A stretch of DNA of 64,000 bases from assembly GCF_000949135.2 (NCBI RefSeq), contig NZ_JTAN02000019.1, positions 496,001 to 560,000 on the forward strand. The letters are read 5' to 3'. Positions within the stretch are counted from its first letter, which is position 1. Every line of letters begins with the position of its first letter. The position numbers and the translations under genes were made by a program. Source of the DNA: Burkholderia sp. USMB20. GTDB taxonomy: Bacteria; Pseudomonadota; Gammaproteobacteria; Burkholderiales; Burkholderiaceae. The notes below the pieces were generated by a model that did not search any database, was not told the DNA's origin, and saw only the letters and a program-made list of their open reading frames with translations. Shown here one piece after another: positions 30,778 to 40,941 of the stretch.

Positions 30778-32351
30778 CGACCCGCATCTACGTTCCGCGC
30801 GATTCGTCCGCGCTGGCGCTCGGCGCCGACGCCCTCGCCGCCGCGATCGTCGCGGAAGCCGAGCGGCGCGGCGTCGCGATCGAACTGATCCGCAACGGTT
30901 CACGCGGGCTGCTGTGGCTCGAGCCGCTCGTCGAGGTCGGCACGGCCGCCGGGCGCGTCGGCTACGCGAACCTGTCGGCGGCCGATGTGCCCGCCCTGTT
31001 CGACGCAAACTGGCTCGACGGCGGCACGCACCCGAGCGGCGTCGGCCTCGTCGACGCGCTGCCCTATCTCGCGCGCCAGCAGCGCCTCACGTTCGCGCGT
31101 ATCGGCCTGACCGATCCGCTGTCGATCGACGACTACCTGAAGCATGACGGTCTCGCCGGCCTGAAGAACGCGCTCGCACTCGACGGCGACGCCGCGTGCG
31201 AGCAGCTGATCGAATCGGGACTGCGCGGCCGCGGCGGCGCGGCCTTCCCGGCCGGCATCAAGTGGCGCACGGTCCGGCAGGCGCGCGCCGCGCAAAAGTA
31301 CATCGTCTGCAACGCGGACGAAGGCGATTCGGGCACGTTCTCCGATCGCCTGCTCATGGAATGCGATCCGTACTGCCTGATCGAAGGGATGATCATCGCG
31401 GGCATCGCGACGGGCGCGACACTCGGCTACATCTACGTGCGCAGCGAATACCCGCATGCGATCGCGGCACTCGAAACAGCGATCGAGCGCGCTCGCGAAG
31501 CCGGCTGGCTCGGCGAACGCGTGCTCGGCTCCGCGCATGCGTTCGACCTGCACGTCGCGAAGGGCGCCGGTTCGTACGTGTGCGGCGAGGAAACGGCGCT
31601 GCTCGAATCGCTCGAAGGCAAGCGCGGCGTCGTGCGCGCGAAGCCGCCGCTGCCGGCGCTCGCCGGCCTGTTCGGCCAGCCGACCGTGATCAACAACGTG
31701 ATCACGCTCGCGACCGCGCCGGTGATCTTCGCGCGCGGCGCCGCGTTCTATCGCGACTACGGGATGGGCCGCTCGCGCGGCACGCTGCCGTTCCAGCTCG
31801 CGGGCAACATCCGTCACGGCGGCCTCGTCGAGCTCGCGTTCGGCGTCACGCTGCGCGAGCTGCTGTTCGACTACGGCGGCGGCACGGCCAGCGGCCGGCC
31901 CGCGCGCGCCGCCCAGGTCGGCGGCCCGCTCGGCACCTACCTGCCCGAACACCAGTGGGACGTGCCGCTCGACTACGAGGCGTACGCGGCGATCGGCGCG
32001 GTGGTCGGCCACGGCGGCATCGTGCTGCACGACGACACGTCGAATCTCGCGGAGCTCGCCGAATACGCGATGAAGTTCTGCGCGATCGAATCGTGCGGCA
32101 AGTGCACGCCGTGCCGGATCGGCTCGACGCGCGGCGTCGAGACGATCGCACGGATTCGCGAAGGCGACACGTCGGAGCGCCAGGTCACGCTGCTGCGCGA
32201 CCTGTGCGACACGATGCTCGCCGGCTCGCTGTGCGCGATGGGCGGGATGACGCCGTATCCGGTGCTGTCCGCGCTCGACCATTTCCCCGAAGATTTCGGG
32301 CTCGCCGCCGGCAAGCAAGCCGCGTCGGGTCCGGTCAAGGCTGCGGCCTGA
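30774..32351 (+). CDS. fdsB: NAD-dependent formate dehydrogenase beta subunit (NAD/FMN-binding)
   Basis: 525-aa NuoF-like diaphorase subunit. An N-terminal thioredoxin-like [2Fe-2S]-domain remnant (about 1-110) precedes the FMN/NADH domain with GLRGRGGAAFPAGIKW at about 149-164 and GAGSYVCGEETALLESLEG. The C-terminal [4Fe-4S] ligands are Cys441, Cys444 and Cys447 (SCGKCTPCR) and Cys487. It reduces NAD+ with electrons from formate. The start codon overlaps the fdsG stop. Confidence 0.96.
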   Translation: MTTRIYVPRDSSALALGADALAAAIVAEAERRGVAIELIRNGSRGLLWLEPLVEVGTAAGRVGYANLSAADVPALFDANWLDGGTHPSGVGLVDALPYLARQQRLTFARIGLTDPLSIDDYLKHDGLAGLKNALALDGDAACEQLIESGLRGRGGAAFPAGIKWRTVRQARAAQKYIVCNADEGDSGTFSDRLLMECDPYCLIEGMIIAGIATGATLGYIYVRSEYPHAIAALETAIERAREAGWLGERVLGSAHAFDLHVAKGAGSYVCGEETALLESLEGKRGVVRAKPPLPALAGLFGQPTVINNVITLATAPVIFARGAAFYRDYGMGRSRGTLPFQLAGNIRHGGLVELAFGVTLRELLFDYGGGTASGRPARAAQVGGPLGTYLPEHQWDVPLDYEAYAAIGAVVGHGGIVLHDDTSNLAELAEYAMKFCAIESCGKCTPCRIGSTRGVETIARIREGDTSERQVTLLRDLCDTMLAGSLCAMGGMTPYPVLSALDHFPEDFGLAAGKQAASGPVKAAA

Positions 32352-32368
32352 CCCAGAAGGAGCCCTGC

Positions 32369-35320
32369 ATGTCCCTCGACACGAACAACGTCCGCCAAGG
32401 CGGCTGCGGCTCGGGCCAATGCGCGTGCAAGAGCGCCGCTGAGGCGCGCGTGCGCGATCCGTTCGACGAAACCGACTACGGCACGCCGCAACGGCATGCC
32501 GATACCGACGTCACGCTCGAAATCGACGGCCAGCCGGTCACGGTGCCGGCCGGCACGTCGGTAATGCGCGCCGCGATCGAAGCCGGCGTCAACGTGCCCA
32601 AGCTCTGCGCGACCGATTCGCTCGAACCGTTCGGCTCGTGCCGTCTGTGCCTGGTCGAAATCGAAGGCCGGCGCGGATATCCGGCATCGTGCACGACGCC
32701 CGCCGAAGCCGGGATGAAGGTGCGTACGCAGTCGGACCGGCTGCAGTCGCTGCGCCGCAACGTGATGGAGCTGTACATCTCCGACCATCCGCTCGACTGC
32801 CTCACCTGCCCCGCCAACGGCGACTGCGAACTGCAGGACATGGCGGGCGTGGTGGGCTTGCGCGAAGTGCGTTACGGCAACGACTGCGCCAATCACCTGC
32901 GCGACCAGAAGGACGAATCGAATCCGTACTTCACGTACGATCCGTCGAAGTGCATCGTCTGCAACCGCTGCGTGCGGGCATGCGAGGAAACGCAAGGCAC
33001 GTTCGCGCTGACGATCGCCGCACGCGGTTTCGAATCGCGCGTCGCCGCCGGCGAAAGCGAATCGTTCATGGCATCGGAATGCGTATCGTGCGGCGCGTGC
33101 GTCGCCGCGTGCCCGACGGCCACCTTGCAGGAAAAGACCGTCGTCCAGCTCGGCCAGGCCGAGCATTCGGTCGTCACGACCTGCGCGTACTGCGGCGTCG
33201 GCTGCTCGTTCAAGGCCGAGATGAAGGGCACGCAGGTCGTGCGCATGACGCCGCACAAGAACGGCCTCGCGAACGAAGGCCACGCGTGCGTGAAGGGCCG
33301 CTTCGCGTGGGGCTACGCGACGCACAAGGACCGCATCACGAAGCCGATGATCCGCGAGAAGATCACCGACCCGTGGCGCGAAGTCAGCTGGGAAGAGGCG
33401 CTCACCTATGCGGCGACGCAGTTCCGCAAGCTGCAGCAGAAGTACGGCCGCGATTCGATCGGCGGCATCACGTCGTCGCGCTGCACGAACGAGGAAACCT
33501 ACCTCGTGCAGAAGCTCGTTCGCGCCGCGTTCGGCAACAACAACGTCGACACCTGCGCACGCGTGTGCCACTCGCCGACCGGCTATGGCCTGAAGACGAC
33601 GCTCGGCGAATCGGCCGGCACGCAAACCTTCGCGTCGGTCGGCCAGTCCGACGTGATCGTCGTGATGGGCGCGAACCCGACCGACGGGCACCCGGTGTTC
33701 GGCTCGCGCATGAAGCGGCGCATCCGCGAAGGTGCGAAGCTGATCGTGATCGACCCGCGCCGCATCGACGTGGTCGACGGCCCGCACGTGAAGGCCACGC
33801 ATCACCTGCAGTTGCGCCCGGGCACCAACGTCGCGATCGTCAACGCGCTCGCGCACGTGATCGTCACCGAAGGGCTCGTCGCCGACGCATTCGTCGCCGA
33901 ACGCTGCGACACGCGCGCGTTCGAGCAATGGCGCGACTTCGTATCGCGCGCCGAGAACTCGCCCGAAGCGACCGCCGACGTAACGGGCGTGCCGGCCGCG
34001 CTGGTGCGCGACGCCGCGCGCCTCTATGCGACGGGCGGCAACGCCGCGATCTACTACGGCCTCGGCGTGACCGAACACGCGCAAGGCTCGACGACGGTGA
34101 TGGGCATCGCGAACCTCGCGATGGCGACCGGCAACATCGGCCGCGAAGGCGTCGGCGTCAATCCGCTGCGCGGCCAGAACAACGTGCAGGGTTCGTGCGA
34201 CATGGGCTCGTTCCCGCATGAACTGCCCGGCTACCGGCACATCAGCGACGAAGTCGTACGCACGCAGTTCGAACAGGCATGGTCGGCCACGCTGCAGCCG
34301 GAACCGGGGCTGCGCATCCCGAACATGTTCGACGCGGCGCTCGACGGCAGCTTCAAGGGGCTCTACTGCCAGGGCGAGGACATCGTCCAGTCGGACCCGA
34401 ACACGCAGCACGTCGCGGCCGCGCTGTCGTCGATGGAATGCATCGTCGTGCAGGACATCTTCCTGAACGAAACCGCGAAATACGCGCACGTGCTGCTGCC
34501 GGGCTCGACGTTCCTCGAGAAGGACGGCACGTTCACGAACGCGGAGCGCCGCATCTCGCGCGTGCGCAAGGTGATGCCGCCGCTCGCGGGCTACGCGGAC
34601 TGGGAAGTGACGCTGCTGCTGTCGCGGGCGCTCGGCTACGACATGCACTACACGCATCCGTCGGAAATCATGGACGAGATCGCGCAGCTCACGCCGACCT
34701 TCTCCGGTGTGTCGTACGAGAAGCTCGATGCGCTCGGCAGCATCCAGTGGCCGTGCAACGAGCAGGCGCCGGACGGCACGCCGACGATGCACATCGACGC
34801 GTTCGTGCGCGGCAAGGGCCGGTTCGTGATCACGCAGTTCATTCCGACGCCGGAAAAGGTCACGCAGCGCTATCCGCTGATCCTGACCACGGGTCGCATC
34901 CTGTCGCAATACAACGTCGGCGCGCAGACGCGCCGGACCGAGAACGTGCAGTGGCACGAAGAGGACCGTCTCGAGATCCATCCGCACGACGCGGAGGATC
35001 GCGGAATCCGGACCGGCGACTGGGTCGGCATCGAATCGCGGGCGGGCCAGACCGTGTTGCGCGCGCTCGTGTCCGACCGCATGCAGCCGGGTGTCGTGTA
35101 CACGACGTTCCACTTCCCCGAATCGGGCGCGAACGTGATCACGACGGACAGCTCCGACTGGGCGACGAACTGCCCGGAATACAAGGTGACGGCCGTGCAG
35201 GTGATGCCGGTCGCGCAGCCGTCGGACTGGCAGCGCGCGTATGCGCGCTTCAACTCGGAGCAGCTCGACCTGCTCGAGCGCCGCGCCGCCACGCCGGCCG
35301 CCGTGACGACGGGCAAGTGA
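32369..35320 (+). CDS. fdsA: NAD-dependent formate dehydrogenase alpha subunit (Mo-bis-MGD catalytic)
   Basis: 983-aa catalytic subunit. In order: [2Fe-2S] ligands Cys80, Cys91, Cys94, Cys108; His-ligated [4Fe-4S] His140, Cys144, Cys147, Cys153; two ferredoxin [4Fe-4S] clusters, Cys195/198/201/205 and Cys238/241/244/248; the Mo-proximal [4Fe-4S] Cys272/275/279/307; then the molybdopterin domains. Active-site Cys400-His401 lies in ARVCHSPTGYG, so it uses cysteine rather than selenocysteine. The first 35 residues are a Cys-containing leader (GGCGSGQCACK) that I do not recognise as part of the core family. RBS AAGGAG lies 12 bases upstream. Confidence 0.97.
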   Translation: MSLDTNNVRQGGCGSGQCACKSAAEARVRDPFDETDYGTPQRHADTDVTLEIDGQPVTVPAGTSVMRAAIEAGVNVPKLCATDSLEPFGSCRLCLVEIEGRRGYPASCTTPAEAGMKVRTQSDRLQSLRRNVMELYISDHPLDCLTCPANGDCELQDMAGVVGLREVRYGNDCANHLRDQKDESNPYFTYDPSKCIVCNRCVRACEETQGTFALTIAARGFESRVAAGESESFMASECVSCGACVAACPTATLQEKTVVQLGQAEHSVVTTCAYCGVGCSFKAEMKGTQVVRMTPHKNGLANEGHACVKGRFAWGYATHKDRITKPMIREKITDPWREVSWEEALTYAATQFRKLQQKYGRDSIGGITSSRCTNEETYLVQKLVRAAFGNNNVDTCARVCHSPTGYGLKTTLGESAGTQTFASVGQSDVIVVMGANPTDGHPVFGSRMKRRIREGAKLIVIDPRRIDVVDGPHVKATHHLQLRPGTNVAIVNALAHVIVTEGLVADAFVAERCDTRAFEQWRDFVSRAENSPEATADVTGVPAALVRDAARLYATGGNAAIYYGLGVTEHAQGSTTVMGIANLAMATGNIGREGVGVNPLRGQNNVQGSCDMGSFPHELPGYRHISDEVVRTQFEQAWSATLQPEPGLRIPNMFDAALDGSFKGLYCQGEDIVQSDPNTQHVAAALSSMECIVVQDIFLNETAKYAHVLLPGSTFLEKDGTFTNAERRISRVRKVMPPLAGYADWEVTLLLSRALGYDMHYTHPSEIMDEIAQLTPTFSGVSYEKLDALGSIQWPCNEQAPDGTPTMHIDAFVRGKGRFVITQFIPTPEKVTQRYPLILTTGRILSQYNVGAQTRRTENVQWHEEDRLEIHPHDAEDRGIRTGDWVGIESRAGQTVLRALVSDRMQPGVVYTTFHFPESGANVITTDSSDWATNCPEYKVTAVQVMPVAQPSDWQRAYARFNSEQLDLLERRAATPAAVTTGK

Positions 35321-35327
35321 GGACGCG

Positions 35328-35579
35328 ATGGACAACGGACACCTGGTCGACATGGCCAACCAGATCGGCGCGTTCTTCGAATCGATGCCCGATCGCGAAG
35401 AAGCGCTGACCGGGATCGCCGAGCATATCCGGCGCTTCTGGGAACCGCGGATGCGTCGTGCATTGCTCGCCGCGCTCGACGATCCGTCGAGCGAGGCCGG
35501 ACAACGCGCGGCGCCGATCGTGCGCGACGCGATCGCCGCGCACCGCGCATCGCTCGTACCGGCCGCGGCCTCCGCCTGA
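35328..35579 (+). CDS. fdsD: Formate dehydrogenase delta subunit
   Basis: 83-aa small subunit of Fds-type enzymes. Helical, with the family pattern LVDMANQIGAFFESMPDREEALTGIAEHIRRFWEPRMRRAL. It is needed for a stable complex in related systems. It starts 7 bases after fdsA, whereas in the described fdsGBACD operon the sulfurtransferase gene fdsC sits between them; no such gene is in this window. Confidence 0.93.
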   Translation: MDNGHLVDMANQIGAFFESMPDREEALTGIAEHIRRFWEPRMRRALLAALDDPSSEAGQRAAPIVRDAIAAHRASLVPAAASA

Positions 35580-35587
35580 GCGCCCCG

Positions 35588-37252
35588 CTACGCAGGCACC
35601 GACATGCCCGCGAACCAGCTTTCGCAGTGGCGTAGCAGCGCGTTCGCGTCGGTGGCGGTACGGCCGCGCACCGCGATGTAGCCGTCGGGCCGCAGCAGGT
35701 AGAACGACGGCCTCGAGCGGCCGTATACCTGCGCAAGCCCATCCGTGCCGTCGCTTTCGGCATCGGCGACGCGCCATGTTCGCACGGCGCCCGGCATGAT
35801 CCGCTCCAGGCCCTGCACCAGCGCCTGCGCATCCGCGGGCATCGGCGGCACGTCGCCCGTCTCGCCGGCGTCGGCACCTGCCGGTTCCTCGAGCAGCAGC
35901 AGCGTAAAGCTCGCCGGGTCGTGCAGGTCGTATAGCCGCGCGGTTCCGGGCGCCCGGCCGAGCGGCCCGTCGACCACGTGCACGAGCGCGTCGGGCGCGC
36001 GCTCGCCTGCGCGCGGCCCGCCGTCGAGCACGCGTTCGAGCGTGAGCGGGCTTTTCCGGTATTGCACGCCGAGCTCGCTGACGGTGCGGCGCACCGCGTC
36101 GCGCACCGGCCCGAACGACGCCAGCAGCGGCACGACGTGATCGCGCAGCAGCTTCATCGCGCCGTGGTCGGCTTCGACGATCTGCGTGACGAGGCCGGTC
36201 TGACGCAATACGTCACGCTCGATCGGGTGGCGCTCGGCGTGATACGTGTCGAGCAGGCGCTCCGGCGTGCCCGCGCCGAGCACGCGCGCGAGCTTCCAGC
36301 CGAGATTGAACGCTTCCTGGATGCCCGTGTTCATGCCCTGCGCGCCCGCCGGGCTGTGAACGTGCGCGGCGTCGCCCGCGAAGAATACCCGCCCGTGACG
36401 CAGTCGCTCGACCATCCGGCTATGCAGGCGGAAATACGTCGACCACGCGAGATCGCTCGGCGCAATCGACGCACCGACGCGCGCGCGCACGATCGCCTCG
36501 CATTCGTCGAGCGACGGGGTCGAGGGCGTGAGTCCGTCGGGCGATGCGTCGCTGCCGGGCGGCCGGTCGGCGACGAGCCGGTAGCGGCCGCCGCCCATCG
36601 GAAACAGCCCCGCGATGCCGTCGGGCGTCGTGAACAGATGGATCTCCTCGTCCGGCCAGTCGGGTATCGCCGCGAAATCGGCGAGCAGGAAAGTCTGCTC
36701 GAACGCATGCCCGGCGAAGCCCAGGCCAAGCAGGTGGCGCACCGTGCTGTGCGCGCCGTCGGCGGCGATCAGGTACGAGGGCGCGAACGCCTGTTCACGA
36801 CCGTCGGCATCGCGGATCGTCACGTCGAGCGACGGTCCGCCCGCATCGCATGCGGTGAGCGTGACGCCGCGTTCGACGGTCACGCCGAACCCGGCCAGAT
36901 GCTCGGCGAGCAGCCGCTCGGTGATGCTCTGGTCGAGAAACAGCAGATACGGATAGCGCGTTTGCAGCGGATCGAAATCGAGCCGCGCGATCACGCGGCC
37001 GTCCGCATGCAGCGCGGCCGCATGGGCGCGATGACCCAGCGCGAGAAACGGTTCGACCGCGCGATGCTGCTCCAGCAGTTCGAGCGTGCGTGCCTGGATG
37101 CCGATCGCGCGCGAATACGGCGCGGGCACGGCCAGCCGGTCGATGATGCGCACCGGCACGCGGGCGCGCGCGAGACTCATCGCTGCGGCAAGGCCGGTGG
37201 GGCCTGCGCCGACGATCAGCACGGGCGGGATATCGAGCAGTGTGTCAGCCAT
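35588..37252 (-). CDS. FAD-dependent aromatic-type monooxygenase (PheA/TfdB/MhpA family)
   Basis: 554-aa class A flavoprotein hydroxylase. Dinucleotide-binding GAGPTG is at residues 15-20; a DG motif appears in IAADGAHSTVRHLLG; the FAD-ribityl motif is GDAAHVHSPAGAQGMNTGIQEAFNLGWKL. The C-terminal thioredoxin-like domain of this subfamily is present (FYLLRPDGYIAVRG at the very end). The substrate is not deducible and no ring-cleavage genes are adjacent. The start MADTLLDIPPVLIVG was chosen for the GAGGTTCTC site and family fit. Convergent with fdsD, with only an 8-base gap and no terminator seen. Confidence 0.9.
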   Translation of the reverse strand: MADTLLDIPPVLIVGAGPTGLAAAMSLARARVPVRIIDRLAVPAPYSRAIGIQARTLELLEQHRAVEPFLALGHRAHAAALHADGRVIARLDFDPLQTRYPYLLFLDQSITERLLAEHLAGFGVTVERGVTLTACDAGGPSLDVTIRDADGREQAFAPSYLIAADGAHSTVRHLLGLGFAGHAFEQTFLLADFAAIPDWPDEEIHLFTTPDGIAGLFPMGGGRYRLVADRPPGSDASPDGLTPSTPSLDECEAIVRARVGASIAPSDLAWSTYFRLHSRMVERLRHGRVFFAGDAAHVHSPAGAQGMNTGIQEAFNLGWKLARVLGAGTPERLLDTYHAERHPIERDVLRQTGLVTQIVEADHGAMKLLRDHVVPLLASFGPVRDAVRRTVSELGVQYRKSPLTLERVLDGGPRAGERAPDALVHVVDGPLGRAPGTARLYDLHDPASFTLLLLEEPAGADAGETGDVPPMPADAQALVQGLERIMPGAVRTWRVADAESDGTDGLAQVYGRSRPSFYLLRPDGYIAVRGRTATDANALLRHCESWFAGMSVPA

Positions 37253-37382
37253 GAGAACCTCGATGACACGCGATTGTGCAAGTCTACGCCGCTCCGCGTG
37301 ACGGGGCCATATGCCGACCGGCCGATCTGGGGTGCCCGCGCGCAGTGTGGGAAAATACGCGCTTTCCGTCAGTTTTCGCGTC

Positions 37383-39221
37383 ATGGAATCCGCATTCGAC
37401 CGAGCGTATGCCGCGCACCGCGCGGGCCGCCTCGCCGAGGCCGAGCACGGCTATCGCGCCGCACTTGCCACCCATCCCGCCGACGCCGACGCGCTGCATC
37501 TGTTCGGCGTGCTGCGGCATCAGCAGGGCCAGCATGCCGAGGCGGCCGATCTCGTCGGGCGTGCGGTCGAGTTGCGCCCGAACGACGCCGCGCTGCAGCT
37601 CAATCTCGGCAACGCGCTGAAGGCACTCGGCCGGCTCGACGAAGCGATCGACCGCTTTCGCAACGCGCTGACGCTCGCGCCCGAATTTCCGCTCGCGCAC
37701 TACAACCTCGGCAACGCCTATGCGGCACTGCAGCGCCACGAAGATGCGGTCGACGCATTTGCCCGCGCACTTCGGCTCACACCGGACGACGCATCGATCC
37801 ACAACAACCTCGGCAACGCGCTGAATGCGCTCGGCCGTCACGACGATGCGCTCGCCGCGTTCCATCGCGCGCTCGAGCTGCGGCCCGGGCATGCCGGCGC
37901 GCACAACAATCTCGCGATGGCGCTGAACGCGATGGGCCGGGCCGACGACGCGATCGCCCATTTCCAGGCGGCGATCGCCGCACAGCCACGCTTCGTCGCC
38001 GCGCATTTCAATCTCGGCAACACGCTCGAGGCGCTCGGCCGTCATGGGGAAGCCGCCGCCGCATTCGAAGCCGCGCTCGCGCTGCACCCGCCGTTTCCGC
38101 TCGCCCTCTTCGGGCTCGCGAACGCGCTGTGCGCGCAGGCACGCCACCGCGAAGCGCTGCCCTACTACGAACGCGCGGTCGGTCTCGATCCGTCGTTCAG
38201 TCTCGCGTGGTTGAACCTCGGCAACGCGCATCACGCACTCGGCGCGCACGAGATGGCGCTGCGCGCGTTCGACCAGGCGCTGCGCGTCGCCCCCGACCTG
38301 AAACTCGCGCAGCTGCACCGCGCCGTCACGCTGCTGACGCTGGGCGACTTCGCCCGCGGCCTGTCCGCGTACGAAACGCGCCACGACACGCCGGGCGCGA
38401 CGCCGCTCGGCACGCTGCCGCGCTGGCAAGGCGAGCCGATTGCCGCGCGCACGCTGCTGATCCGCGCGGAACAGGGCTTCGGCGACACGCTGCAGTTCGT
38501 CCGCTTCGTGCCGCTCGCCCGCGCGCGCTGCGCGCGCGTCGTGCTCGAAGTGCAGCCGGAACTCGTCGCGCTGCTCGCACCGGCCGCGGCACGCTGGCGC
38601 GTGACGCTCGTCGCGCAGGGCGCCGCGAAGCCGCCGGCGGCGGACATCGCATGCACGCTGATGAGCCTGCCGTTCCTGCTCGGCCTGCAGCCGGCCGACA
38701 TCGTCGCGGGCACACGCTACCTCGACGTGCCGGACAGCACGCAGCGGCGCTTTCGCGGCTCGCTGGGCGGCCAGTCGAAGCGCAAGTTCGGCCTTGCGTG
38801 GACGGGTCGCCGGCAGGCACAGGAAAACCGCTCGATGCCGTTCGACGCCCTCGCGCCGCTGCTCGCGCTGCCGGACATCGACTGGATCGTGCTGCAGCCG
38901 GCGCTCGACGACGACGAACGGGCACGCGTCGACGCGCATCCCCGCATGCATCGCCTCGACGGGCGGCTGAACGACTTCGCCGACACGGCAGCGCTGATCG
39001 AACGGCTCGACGGCGTCGTCACGATCGATACGGCGGTCGCGCACCTCGCGGGCGCGCTCGGCAAGCCGCTGTGGATCATGCTGCCGTTCGCATCCGACTG
39101 GCGCTGGTTCACCGGCGACGACTGTCCGTGGTATCCGCGAGCGAGGCTCGCCCGCCAGTCCGCACCGGGACAATGGCTCGACGTGGCGGCGGCGGTCGCC
39201 GCCGCGCTGCGCGACGCCTGA
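37383..39221 (+). CDS. Tetratricopeptide repeat protein with glycosyltransferase-like C-terminal domain
   Basis: 612 aa. Residues about 1-330 are around nine TPR units, recognisable by recurring LNLGNALKALGRLDEAI-type helices. The rest has the layout of proteins with a TPR array followed by a GT-B-like domain (AEQGFGDTLQFVRFVPLA, then GLAWTGRR, and TIDTAVAHLAGALGKPLWIML near the end), resembling the nucleotide-binding half of O-GlcNAc-transferase/heptosyltransferase-like folds. Catalytic activity is not proven. It is divergent from the monooxygenase gene and followed by a shared terminator. Confidence 0.85.
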   Translation: MESAFDRAYAAHRAGRLAEAEHGYRAALATHPADADALHLFGVLRHQQGQHAEAADLVGRAVELRPNDAALQLNLGNALKALGRLDEAIDRFRNALTLAPEFPLAHYNLGNAYAALQRHEDAVDAFARALRLTPDDASIHNNLGNALNALGRHDDALAAFHRALELRPGHAGAHNNLAMALNAMGRADDAIAHFQAAIAAQPRFVAAHFNLGNTLEALGRHGEAAAAFEAALALHPPFPLALFGLANALCAQARHREALPYYERAVGLDPSFSLAWLNLGNAHHALGAHEMALRAFDQALRVAPDLKLAQLHRAVTLLTLGDFARGLSAYETRHDTPGATPLGTLPRWQGEPIAARTLLIRAEQGFGDTLQFVRFVPLARARCARVVLEVQPELVALLAPAAARWRVTLVAQGAAKPPAADIACTLMSLPFLLGLQPADIVAGTRYLDVPDSTQRRFRGSLGGQSKRKFGLAWTGRRQAQENRSMPFDALAPLLALPDIDWIVLQPALDDDERARVDAHPRMHRLDGRLNDFADTAALIERLDGVVTIDTAVAHLAGALGKPLWIMLPFASDWRWFTGDDCPWYPRARLARQSAPGQWLDVAAAVAAALRDA

Positions 39222-39237
39222 ATACCCGAGCGCAGAC

Positions 39238-39269
39238 AAAAAAAGGGAGCGCGGCGCGCTCCCTTTTTT
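39238..39269 (+). terminator. Bidirectional terminator between TPR and MFS genes
   Basis: AAAAAAGGGAGCGC, ggc, GCGCTCCCTTTTTT: symmetric stem with A and T runs, between convergent stops 17 and 29 bases away. Confidence 0.9.
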
Positions 39270-39297
39270 CAGTCGACGTGATGCGATACAGGCGGCG

Positions 39298-40593
39298 TCA
39301 GGCCGACTTGTACTGGTTGCGCGCTTCGTGCGTGCGATACAACACGAGCGTCGCGATCAATCCGCAGAATGCGGCGACGCTCAGCCACAGCCCCGGTGCC
39401 GCCTTGTTGCCGGTCTGGTGGATCAGCAACGTCGAGATCGCCGGCGTGAACCCGCCGATCGTCGTCGCGAGGCTGTACGCGAGCGAGAAGCCGGCCGTGC
39501 GCACATCGGCCGGCATCACTTCGGTCAGCGCGACGACCATCGCGCCGTTGTACGAGCCGTACAGGAACGACAGCCACAGCTCGACCGCGAGCAGCCGCAG
39601 GAACGACGGATCCGCCACGAGCCACAGCACGGCCGGATAGGCCGACAGCAGCGTGAGCACCGTGAACGCGATCAGCACCGGGCGGCGGCCGATGCGATCC
39701 GACAACGCGCCGGACAGCGGCAGCCAGACGAGATTGGACAGGCCGACGCAGACGGTCACGACGAGTGCGTCGAGCGACGACAGGTGCAGCACTTCCTTGC
39801 CGAACGTCGGCGTGTATGCGGTGATCATGTAGAACGACACCGTCGTCATGATCACCATCCCCATGCCGGCGATCACGATGCCCCAGTTTTCCAGCATCGA
39901 GCGCATGATCTCGCCCATCGTCGGACGGTGACGCTTCGCGAGGAATTCGTCGGTTTCCTTCAGCGAACGACGGATCAGGAACAGGAACGGAACGATCAGG
40001 CAACCGATCAGGAACGGAATGCGCCAACCCCACGCGGTCATGTCCTCGGCCGGCAACGCGCGGTTCAGCAGCACGCCGACGAACGCGGCGAACACGACCG
40101 CCACCTGCTGGCTGCCCGATTGCCACGACGTATAGAACCCCTTGTGGCCCTTCGTCGCGATCTCCGACAGGTAGACGGACACGCCGCCGAGCTCGACGCC
40201 CGCGGAAAAGCCCTGCAGCAGCCGGCCGAGCAGCACGAGCACCGGCGCGAGCACGCCGATCGTCGCGTAACCCGGTATCGAGGCCACCGTGAGCGTGCCG
40301 AGCGCCATCAGCCCGAGGGTCAGGATCAGCCCCTTGCGGCGGCCGTGATGGTCGATGTACGCGCCGAGCACGATCGCGCCGACCGGGCGCATCAGGAAGC
40401 CCGCGCCGAACACCGACAGCGACAGCATCAGCGACGCGAACGCGTTGCCGCTCGGAAAGTACGTTTTCGCGATGGCCGACGCGTAATACCCGTAGACCAT
40501 GAAGTCGTACATTTCCAGGAAGTTGCCGCTGACGACCCGGAACACGGTACGGAATTTCGATTCCTGCGCGACGGCGTGTGTGGCTGTGGACAT
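39298..40593 (-). CDS. MFS transporter, metabolite:H+ symporter family (citrate/tricarballylate-type)
   Basis: 431-aa, 12-TM inner-membrane carrier. The N-terminus [25 protein letters not shown], the inter-TM2/3 motif [13 protein letters not shown], and [24 protein letters not shown] closely follow E. coli-type CitA citrate-proton symporters, including the same total length. The substrate is therefore probably citrate or a related tricarboxylate; regulators or enzymes that would confirm it are not adjacent. The start [11 protein letters not shown] has a GAGAGAA site; a longer open frame upstream is not coding. Confidence 0.92.
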   Translation of the reverse strand: MSTATHAVAQESKFRTVFRVVSGNFLEMYDFMVYGYYASAIAKTYFPSGNAFASLMLSLSVFGAGFLMRPVGAIVLGAYIDHHGRRKGLILTLGLMALGTLTVASIPGYATIGVLAPVLVLLGRLLQGFSAGVELGGVSVYLSEIATKGHKGFYTSWQSGSQQVAVVFAAFVGVLLNRALPAEDMTAWGWRIPFLIGCLIVPFLFLIRRSLKETDEFLAKRHRPTMGEIMRSMLENWGIVIAGMGMVIMTTVSFYMITAYTPTFGKEVLHLSSLDALVVTVCVGLSNLVWLPLSGALSDRIGRRPVLIAFTVLTLLSAYPAVLWLVADPSFLRLLAVELWLSFLYGSYNGAMVVALTEVMPADVRTAGFSLAYSLATTIGGFTPAISTLLIHQTGNKAAPGLWLSVAAFCGLIATLVLYRTHEARNQYKSA

Positions 40594-40941
40594 GGCGTTC
40601 TCTCGGCTCGGAAGGCGCGACCTGCGCGCCGTGGGGATCCGACGATGCGCGTCGCGCCGGGCCGGCGCGCACGGGCATCGCTGCCAGCCGGCGGCGCCGC
40701 GCGCAACGATGCGCATGCCGGCATGGTTGGCGAATGATGACACGCGAAGCCGACAATTGCCTTGTACCGGGCCCGCGTTGCGGACGCCGCGTCCGGCTCG
40801 TACGAATCGCCGCGAAAGGCGCATCAAAATCAGATTGATCCGATCGACCGATCGCGATTGCCTGACCACAATGTCACGATTTGCGACGCACTCCGCGCCG
40901 CGGCCGGCCACGCGGCCCGCGTCGCACCGCGTACCGCCCTC
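40594..40941. other. 348-bp spacer upstream of the MFS gene
   Basis: Promoter region of the MFS gene and leader of the uncharacterised plus-strand ORF. A/T-richer patch at about 40815-40875. No gene or structured element recognised. Confidence 0.4.

Noticed and set aside
31973-35359. 1128-codon minus-strand open frame opposite fdsA
   Set aside because: Arg/His/Asp-rich shadow frame typical of high-GC antisense; fdsA has every catalytic motif on the other strand.
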